Assembly (NCBI GenBank): GCA_027317105.1
Contig: DAHVFH010000044.1
Coordinates: forward strand, 1-28,004
Direction of reading: 5' to 3'
Length of the DNA stretch: 28,004 nt
From: Cytophagales bacterium
GTDB taxonomy: Bacteria; Bacteroidota; Bacteroidia; Cytophagales; Cyclobacteriaceae
Below are positions 22,345-28,004 of the stretch, piece after piece. A model generated the notes under the pieces. It worked only from the letters and a program-made list of their open reading frames with translations. It ran no database searches and was not told where the DNA came from. Every line of letters begins with the position of its first letter. Within the stretch, counting starts at the first letter, position 1. A program made the translations under genes and the position numbers.

Positions 22345-23406
22345 ATGCAAAACCTTGCGCCCGATAAAACCCAAAATTCATTTTTCAACGTACTGAAAGC
22401 AAAAGTTGATCTCTATTTTTTAGTGAATAAGCTAGAACGTACAGGTGAGCACAAGCTGTACTTGAAAAGTGGAATACAGGTTTTAGCGGGCGTGGTTTTA
22501 TATTTCGTTCTAGTTTTTGTAAATCCGCCCGTTTGGATTTCAGTTTTTCTAGCTGTTTTACTAGGTTTTGACCTTGCTGTTCTGGGTTTTAACGTGATGC
22601 ACGAAGGGGGACATCAAAGCTTTTCCAAGCATAATTGGTTGAATTCAATAGCAGCCTATTTCCTTAATGCGCTAGGTGGAAACACCCATTTCTGGAAAGT
22701 AAAACACAATGTCAATCATCATACATTTACCAATATTGAGGGTATTGACTCCGATATTGATGTCGAGCCATTTATGCGTTTGCATCCCAATCAACCTAAA
22801 CATGCGGCCCATCGTTATCAGTATATTTATTGGTTTGTATTGTACGGAGTTTCTTATATGGCCTGGGTTTTTTATGATGATTTTGTAAAATATTTCAGCC
22901 GCAAAATTGTGGCTAACATGGCTCCCAAATCGCTGTCCTTAAAAGAGCAATTGGTTTTTTGGACCACTAAGGTTTTATATGTATTTGTCTATATCGGGTT
23001 GCCAATCATCATGATCGGCTGGCTGAAGGCAATAGTTGGATTTGTGATTGTTACGTTCGTGACCGGACTCTTTATCAGCATTGTGTTTCAGTTGGCACAT
23101 GTTGTCGAAATCACTGACTTTCCTACAGAATCAAAAATTGAGAAAGAATGGGCCGTTCATCAAATTGGAACCACTTCAAATTTTGGCACATCGAGCAAGT
23201 TATTGTTTTGGCTGTTGGGAGGATTGAATTTTCAGGTAGAACATCATCTTTTCCCAAGGGTAAGTCATATCCATTATCCCCAAATCAGCAAGCTTGTCAA
23301 AGAAACGTGTATTGAATTTAATGTAGCCTACCATGAATATACCAGCATGGCTAAGGCTTTTGTTTCGCATTTAATTTATTTGCGAAAAATGGGTTTGTCT
23401 AATTAA
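22345..23406 (+). CDS. Membrane front-end fatty acid desaturase
   Basis: The 353-residue membrane di-iron enzyme inserts a double bond into acyl chains, raising membrane fluidity. The three histidine boxes are present: HEGGH (86-90), HNVNHH (121-126) and QVEHH (297-301). The Gln in the last box is characteristic of front-end (delta-5/delta-6-like, linoleoyl-CoA desaturase) members, followed by LFPRVSH. Hydrophobic pairs at about 43-85 and 160-180, 208-250 give the usual four-segment membrane layout. No fused cytochrome b5 is seen, so electrons come from separate ferredoxin or flavoprotein partners. The position directly behind cspA points to cold-induced membrane remodelling. Confidence 0.93.
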   Translation: MQNLAPDKTQNSFFNVLKAKVDLYFLVNKLERTGEHKLYLKSGIQVLAGVVLYFVLVFVNPPVWISVFLAVLLGFDLAVLGFNVMHEGGHQSFSKHNWLNSIAAYFLNALGGNTHFWKVKHNVNHHTFTNIEGIDSDIDVEPFMRLHPNQPKHAAHRYQYIYWFVLYGVSYMAWVFYDDFVKYFSRKIVANMAPKSLSLKEQLVFWTTKVLYVFVYIGLPIIMIGWLKAIVGFVIVTFVTGLFISIVFQLAHVVEITDFPTESKIEKEWAVHQIGTTSNFGTSSKLLFWLLGGLNFQVEHHLFPRVSHIHYPQISKLVKETCIEFNVAYHEYTSMAKAFVSHLIYLRKMGLSN

Positions 23407-23411
23407 ATTTG
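23379..23411 (+). promoter_or_regulatory. Candidate housekeeping promoter of rpoD within the desaturase 3' end
   Basis: TTTG (23379-23382) and TAAATTTG (23404-23411) are spaced 21 bp, matching the Bacteroidota -33/-7 pattern TTTG...TAnnTTTG. The -33 box lies in the last codons of the desaturase gene. Transcription would start about a dozen bases before the rpoD ATG at 23430. This suggests rpoD is transcribed on its own as well as, possibly, by read-through from the cold-response genes. Confidence 0.5.
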
Positions 23412-23429
23412 CATTGAATTAAAGTATCC

Positions 23430-24293
23430 ATGAGACAACTTAAGATTGTAAAACAGATTACGAACCGCGAAAATCAATCGTTGGATAAATATTTGTCGGA
23501 AATAGCTAAAGTAGAATTGATCACGGCAGAGCAAGAAGTCGAATTAGCGAAACGCATTCGCGATGGTGATCAGGTGGCGTTGGAGAAATTGGCAAAAGCG
23601 AATTTGCGTTTTGTGGTATCGGTAGCCAAGCAGTATCAGAATAATGGTATGTCATTGGGTGATTTGATTAACGAGGGAAATGTGGGTTTGATCAAAGCCG
23701 CCTCCCGATTTGATGAAACACGTGGTTTTAAATTTATTTCCTATGCGGTTTGGTGGATTCGTCAATCGATCATGCAAGCATTGGCGGAACAATCCCGTAT
23801 TGTTCGCCTTCCTTTGAATAGGGTAGGTTCTTTGAACAAAATTTCCAGGGCATTCTCCGAACTCGAACAAAAATATGAGCGTGAGCCATCCGCTGAGGAA
23901 TTGGCTAAGGTGCTCGATATGAGTGCAGAGGAAGTGGAGAACAATCAACGGCTATCCGGACGGTCGATTTCAGTGAATGCACCTTTCGTGCAAGGAGAAG
24001 AAAATTCATTGTTAGATGTATTGGAGAACGACAGCGAAGAAACTCCTGACCAAGGATTAATGAATAGTTCGTTGCGGCAGGAAATAGCACGCTCACTTTC
24101 TACGTTGACTGAAAGAGAATCGGAAGTGATTGCCTCTTATTTTGGATTAAACGGCTCTCAGTCGATGACCCTGGAGGAGATCGGTGATAAGTTTTCACTC
24201 ACCCGCGAACGGGTCCGTCAGATTAAAGAGAAAGCGACCCGTAAACTACGCCACGGCTACCGCAGTAAATTGTTGAAGTCTTATTTGGCCTAG
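23430..24293 (+). CDS. rpoD: Primary RNA polymerase sigma factor, short Bacteroidota form
   Basis: This sigma-70 family protein directs RNA polymerase to housekeeping promoters. At 287 residues it lacks the long region 1.1 and non-conserved region of proteobacterial RpoD, as is normal in Bacteroidota. Region 1.2/2.1 begins SLDKYLSEI; region 2 includes ANLRFVVSVAKQYQ, LGDLINEGNVGLIKAASRFDETRGFKFISYAVWWIRQSI; region 3 follows (PLNRVGSLNKISRAF); region 4.2 is LEEIGDKFSLTRERVRQIKEKATRKLR, the -35 helix-turn-helix. It is immediately convergent with a sugar kinase gene, three bases between stops, so no room exists for a separate terminator. A good promoter match sits just upstream. Confidence 0.94.
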   Translation: MRQLKIVKQITNRENQSLDKYLSEIAKVELITAEQEVELAKRIRDGDQVALEKLAKANLRFVVSVAKQYQNNGMSLGDLINEGNVGLIKAASRFDETRGFKFISYAVWWIRQSIMQALAEQSRIVRLPLNRVGSLNKISRAFSELEQKYEREPSAEELAKVLDMSAEEVENNQRLSGRSISVNAPFVQGEENSLLDVLENDSEETPDQGLMNSSLRQEIARSLSTLTERESEVIASYFGLNGSQSMTLEEIGDKFSLTRERVRQIKEKATRKLRHGYRSKLLKSYLA

Positions 24294-24296
24294 GTT

Positions 24297-25193
24297 TTAG
24301 GAATTCATCAACGATAATACTTCACTTTCCTTAATTGGTGGATTCGCACCATGATGGGCAGCTACCATTGCACCTAATGCACAGGCATAATTAAGGGAAT
24401 GTTCCGGAGAATTTTTCAAGTGAAGGTTTTTGATCATTCCTGCAAGGAAAGAATCACCACTTCCAATAGTATCAACCACATCTACCTTAAAAACTTTGGA
24501 ACGATGAAGTCCACTATCATCAATAAACAAGGCGCCATTTCCTCCCATTGTTATGATGACAGCCTGTAACCCGAATTTTGTCTTAACCCTTTCGGCTTTT
24601 TGATCAATTGGTAAATCGGAAGCGGCCATCCAGTTGAAAACGATTTCCAATTCTTCCTCATTCATTTTTACAATGTCTGCTTTTTGTAGGAGCACTTCAA
24701 TCAATTCTTTCGTGTAATGTGGTGGACGAAGGTTAACATCGTAAATTTTTAAAGCGGTAGAGTTATCGAGTAATGTCAGCAGCGTTTCGCGCGAATGGCT
24801 ATCCCGACAGGCTAAGGTTCCATAAACGAAGGCGTAAGCATTTTTTGAAACGGCCAGGGCTTCAGGAGTGACTGCAATGAAATCCCACGCAACGGGATGA
24901 ACTATATTATAAGTTACAGCAGTGCGATTAGATACATTCACTTCAACAATACCTGTGGGGTATTGGTTATCGCTCTGAATCCAGTCGGTTACACAGTTCT
25001 TTTGCTTTACAAAATCAACGATCTCATGGCCGAGCGCATCAACGCCAACCCGGCTAACCATGGCTACATCCATACCAAGATTTCTTAAATGTAACGCTAC
25101 ATTCATGGGGGCACCACCGGGTAACTTCCCCGAAGGCAGAAGATCCCAAAGCATTTCCCCGAAGCAGCAAACGTAATCACCCGATTTTTCCAT
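24297..25193 (-). CDS. PfkB-family carbohydrate kinase, probable fructokinase
   Basis: The 298-residue ribokinase-type enzyme phosphorylates a sugar with ATP. PfkB signature 1 lies in LPGGAPMNVALHLRNLG (24-40), and signature 2 is DTIGSGDSFLAG (241-252), with catalytic base Asp247 and the GSGD anion hole. YDVNLRPPHY and KMNEEEL are typical of bacterial fructokinases. Context strengthens the substrate call: it is the last gene of a set with a GH32 fructanase (17 bp upstream) and an MFS sugar porter, so fructose released by GH32 would become fructose 6-phosphate. Related kinases for other ketoses cannot be ruled out. Confidence 0.88.
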   Translation of the reverse strand: MEKSGDYVCCFGEMLWDLLPSGKLPGGAPMNVALHLRNLGMDVAMVSRVGVDALGHEIVDFVKQKNCVTDWIQSDNQYPTGIVEVNVSNRTAVTYNIVHPVAWDFIAVTPEALAVSKNAYAFVYGTLACRDSHSRETLLTLLDNSTALKIYDVNLRPPHYTKELIEVLLQKADIVKMNEEELEIVFNWMAASDLPIDQKAERVKTKFGLQAVIITMGGNGALFIDDSGLHRSKVFKVDVVDTIGSGDSFLAGMIKNLHLKNSPEHSLNYACALGAMVAAHHGANPPIKESEVLSLMNS

Positions 25194-25210
25194 GGAATTA
25201 TTTTTCTGAT

Positions 25211-26800
25211 TTATTTTTCATCGTTCCAAATAGACTTCAATTCAAAGACCTCTGCCTTTAGTAATTCTGTTTTTCCTTCAGAGCTGAATAAGGTCAAATT
25301 TTTGTAGTCCTCATTGGGGAAAAATAATTCCGTCATTGCCAATTGGCCGCCATCCACAAAAAGCTCAACAGAGGTGGCATCAAGAAAGGCATGGATAGTC
25401 ATTAATCGTTCTGCTTTAAAGGGAGCGATATGTTTTTTTGCGAACTTTTTGGAGAAGCTGATTTTACCTGAATGCGTTCTATCAATAAAAAATTCACTTG
25501 TGGCTCTATCAAAGCCTATGATAACCTTTTCATGAACTGAATTGCTTATGGTAAAGCCCAAAACTTTTGAGGTGGAATGGACAAGATCGAAGTGGAGTAA
25601 TAATTCTTTTTGCACGAATGGACTTTCAATAGTCAATGAATCAGAAAAAGCGCGTGGTGAGATTTCTGTTTTAGCCTTTCTCAACTGTTCGAGCTCAATG
25701 ATCGGATTTTGAGCAATCCTTGTTCCTTCTGTGGTCTCAATTAAAGAAAGATCTCGCGGCAGTGTTGTTGCGCTTCGCCACGTTGAGGCGGGAACGATGG
25801 TGGCGTAATCATCCCAGTTGGACATCCAGCCGATGAATACTCGTCTGTTGTCAGGGGCACTATTCCAGGTAACGCCAGCGTAGTTGTCGGCCCCATAGTC
25901 AAACCACAAAGTAGTTGATGGGGTGTTTTCATTAGTAAAATTTTTACCGTCAAACTTCCCAACGAAGTATTGCGTTCCTGAGCCACCGTTCACACTGCCT
26001 CGACCAATGTTTTGGATAAGAATCCATTTTTCTTTCCCCTTTTTTGTTTTTAATGGAAACAAGTCTGGACACTCCCATACGCCTCCATGCGAGCCTTCAT
26101 TTTTGCCGAATTCACTTTCTTTAGCCCAGTCTTTAATATTTGGCGAAGAGAAGATTTCCAGGTGATCGCCAACAGCCAAAGGCATAATCCATTTCTTGGT
26201 GGAATCATACCAAAACACTTTAGGGTCTCGAAAATCCTGATCGCCTTTGTTTTTTAATACCGGATTTCCTGTATATTTTATCCACGTGTTTCCATTGTCA
26301 TTACTATAAGCGATCCCCTGTGACTCGCGATCAATTCTTCCTGCCTTCTCTTTTTCTATGTCATGATAAGTGAAAATAGCGACCAACGGTTTTTCTTTGC
26401 CTTGCTGAAAACCGGTGGAATTTCCTTGATCAACTACTGCACTGCCGGAGAATATATAGCCCAACGAATCCGGATAAAGAGCAATGGGTAAATTTTTCCA
26501 ACGCACTAAGTCTGTGCTTGTGGCATGTCCCCAATGCATTGGCCCCCAAACGGTGCTGTCTGGAAAGTATTGGTAAAAGAGATGATAGGTTCCGTTATGA
26601 TAGACGAGCCCGTTGGGGTCATTCATCCATCCTTTTTCTGGGGAGAAATGAAATTGAGGTCGATGCTGTTCATGGTAAGAACTGGATTTTGCTTTATCAG
26701 ATTGCGCGCAATTGACTAAAGCAAGAGTAAAAAGAATCAATAAGCTATAAGTAGCAATAATTGAGGAATGACCTAAGCCGATTTTACTTTTTAGTTTCAT
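25211..26800 (-). CDS. GH32 beta-fructosidase lipoprotein (levanase/inulinase/invertase type)
   Basis: GH32 enzymes hydrolyse beta-fructofuranosyl bonds in sucrose, inulin or levan with retention. The five-bladed propeller domain starts with WMNDPNG (58-64, nucleophile Asp61), then FRDP (Asp192, transition-state stabiliser) and WECPDLF (acid/base Glu243). Other marks are FHFSPEKG, FSGSAVV and GWMSNW. The C-terminal beta-sandwich runs from about residue 370. The N-terminus has a membrane segment and a lipobox LVNC (28-31), so the mature enzyme is a lipoprotein in the periplasm or at the surface. At 529 residues it is of normal length. It starts six bases after the MFS porter stop. Whether it is exo- or endo-acting cannot be read directly; exo-type is more likely from the length and motif set. 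Confidence 0.93.
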   Translation of the reverse strand: MKLKSKIGLGHSSIIATYSLLILFTLALVNCAQSDKAKSSSYHEQHRPQFHFSPEKGWMNDPNGLVYHNGTYHLFYQYFPDSTVWGPMHWGHATSTDLVRWKNLPIALYPDSLGYIFSGSAVVDQGNSTGFQQGKEKPLVAIFTYHDIEKEKAGRIDRESQGIAYSNDNGNTWIKYTGNPVLKNKGDQDFRDPKVFWYDSTKKWIMPLAVGDHLEIFSSPNIKDWAKESEFGKNEGSHGGVWECPDLFPLKTKKGKEKWILIQNIGRGSVNGGSGTQYFVGKFDGKNFTNENTPSTTLWFDYGADNYAGVTWNSAPDNRRVFIGWMSNWDDYATIVPASTWRSATTLPRDLSLIETTEGTRIAQNPIIELEQLRKAKTEISPRAFSDSLTIESPFVQKELLLHFDLVHSTSKVLGFTISNSVHEKVIIGFDRATSEFFIDRTHSGKISFSKKFAKKHIAPFKAERLMTIHAFLDATSVELFVDGGQLAMTELFFPNEDYKNLTLFSSEGKTELLKAEVFELKSIWNDEK

Positions 26801-26806
26801 GCCGCG

Positions 26807-28004
26807 TTATTTAATCAAACGCTTTTGTAGGTCTTCTAATGAAACCCCTTTGGTTTCTGGCATCAGCAGCCAAACGTAAAGTAATTGAAAGATCATCATA
26901 AATGCGAAGAAAGAGAAGATGATTCCCCCTCCCAATTGTTGAGAAAAATAGGGGAAAACATTGGCCACAATAGCTGCAAAGACCCAATGTGTAAGCGCTC
27001 CCCAAGCCATACCAGATGCCCTGACAGAATTAGGAAATATTTCAGAGATGAATACCCAAATGACGGAACCTTGCCCCACAGCATGCGCAGCAATAAAGGC
27101 AAACATGTAAATGGGTACGTTGGCAAATGACTGATTGAAAAATGCCAGGGCTATCAAACTCAGCGAGACAAGATAACCTACAGAGCCAATATACATCAGC
27201 ACCCTTCGGCCAAAACGGTCGATGAGCATCCATCCAAGAACGGTGAAAATCAGATTGACTAAGCCAATTCCTGCGGAGGAAATCAAAGCACTTTCTGCAC
27301 CCAATCCAGTCATCTCAAAAATGCGCGGGGAGTAGTAAATGATGGCGTTGATTCCCGATAGTTGATTGAAAGCTGCGATTAGAAAAGCAAGCAAAAGGGG
27401 TATTGTGAATTTTTTTGAAAACAGATGGTCAATTGCACCCTTTGAGTCAGTTTTCGATTGAAGAATTTCTGCAACCTCTTTTTCCACATCAGGGTTGGTG
27501 TAGGCGATTATTTTTTTTGCCTTGTCAATATCACCCTTGTACAAAATTAGCCAACGTGGTGTTTCTGGTGTGATGAAGAGCATGATAAAAAAGAGAAGCG
27601 AAGGAATAGCGACCACGCCTAACATCCAACGCCAATCGTCAACCCCTCCACTAAGTAGGTAGTTGGAAACGTAAGCCACTAAAATCCCAATGACAATATT
27701 CAATTGGAAAGAAATGCCCATTCGACCTCTAAATTTCGGTGGAGCGATTTCAGAAATATAAATGGGTGCAACTACCGAGGAGGCTCCAATACTCAAGCCG
27801 CCCAGGAAACGGAACAACATAAAAACATTTACATTATTGGCCAACGCAGCACCTAGGGAAGAGATCAGAAAGAGAAAGGCAATCCATTGCAAGGTAGGTT
27901 TGCGACCGAATTTATCGCTCGGAAATCCACCAAAGCCCGCACCGATAACCGTACCATAAAGTGCCATTGCCACAGCAAGACCGTGTTGTAATCTATTCAG
28001 ATTC
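26807..28004 (-). CDS. MFS sugar porter, 5' end outside the window
   Basis: This proton- or facilitator-type sugar transporter of the sugar porter family runs off the right edge. The frame stays open to base 28004 (reading NLNRLQHGLAVAMALYGTVIG), so the GTG at 27971-27973 is internal. About 11 hydrophobic helices are visible. Signatures: SDKFGRKP after the second helix, RFLGGLSIGASSVVAPIYISE followed by IAPPKFRGRMG, PETPRWL, QLSGINAIIYYSP, DRFGRRVL, and the terminal PETKG. Sugar-binding Gln and Asn in the QLSGIN motif are intact. It is the first visible gene of an operon with GH32 and a PfkB kinase, so fructose or sucrose is the likely cargo. Confidence 0.92.
   Translation of the reverse strand, partial: NLNRLQHGLAVAMALYGTVIGAGFGGFPSDKFGRKPTLQWIAFLFLISSLGAALANNVNVFMLFRFLGGLSIGASSVVAPIYISEIAPPKFRGRMGISFQLNIVIGILVAYVSNYLLSGGVDDWRWMLGVVAIPSLLFFIMLFITPETPRWLILYKGDIDKAKKIIAYTNPDVEKEVAEILQSKTDSKGAIDHLFSKKFTIPLLLAFLIAAFNQLSGINAIIYYSPRIFEMTGLGAESALISSAGIGLVNLIFTVLGWMLIDRFGRRVLMYIGSVGYLVSLSLIALAFFNQSFANVPIYMFAFIAAHAVGQGSVIWVFISEIFPNSVRASGMAWGALTHWVFAAIVANVFPYFSQQLGGGIIFSFFAFMMIFQLLYVWLLMPETKGVSLEDLQKRLIK

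Noticed and set aside
24290..24300. Terminator between rpoD and the kinase gene
   Set aside because: Only three bases separate the two stops, and no hairpin plus T-run lies there.

Overview
The window looks like chromosomal DNA of a member of the Bacteroidota, most likely a Cytophagales-type bacterium. Evidence seen directly: a giant secreted protein with a type IX secretion (Por) C-terminal sorting tail; Bacteroidota-type families (DUF3822 next to coaD, DUF1573, the short 287-residue RpoD without region 1.1, the secreted family usually labelled 'asparagine synthetase B'); A-rich rather than Shine-Dalgarno sequences before start codons; and several matches to the Bacteroidota -7 promoter element TAnnTTTG. 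No rRNA, tRNA, transposase, CRISPR array or prophage gene was found. The DNA is gene-dense housekeeping sequence with a few accessory genes.

Layout. (1) 1-2958 (+): end of a tryptophan operon, trpB (5' end outside the window) and trpA, followed by a Thermotoga-type DAHP synthase for the first shikimate step. (2) 2959-3961: a spacer with a TPR-like remnant, then a two-gene antitoxin/PIN-toxin module whose frames overlap. (3) 4046-7364 (+): an ABC ATPase and a large FtsX-type permease resembling YbbA/YbbP. (4) 7441-10754: pyrE (-), an extended Nudix protein (+), coaD with DUF3822 (-) in overlapping frames, and a second Nudix hydrolase (-). (5) 10819-11621: an exported DUF1573 protein (+) and a DUF423 membrane protein (-). 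(6) 11635-17701 (-): a 1351-residue Asp-box beta-propeller protein sent out by T9SS, a small probable lipoprotein, and an exported protein of unknown function. (7) 17798-20343: a stand-alone MacB-like permease (+), a NagD-like HAD phosphatase (-) and a 118-residue unknown protein (-) that contains a perfect 28-bp palindrome. (8) 20669-24293 (+): a cold-response-like series after a long leader: DEAD-box RNA helicase, a Lys-rich 70-residue protein, CspA, a front-end fatty acid desaturase and the primary sigma factor. (9) 24297-28004 (-): a fructan/sucrose utilisation operon of MFS sugar porter (5' end outside the window), lipoprotein GH32 fructanase and PfkB fructokinase.

How genes work together: the left end feeds aromatic amino acid synthesis; the right end would import or cleave beta-fructosides and phosphorylate fructose; the helicase-CspA-desaturase block would keep RNA unfolded and membranes fluid in the cold. 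The most unusual observations are the cold-shock protein encoded in two separate pieces next to rpoD, the 28-bp coding palindrome, the doubtful 'asparagine synthetase' family, and a dispersed AT-rich intergenic repeat built on the word TTGAATTTTGAA.
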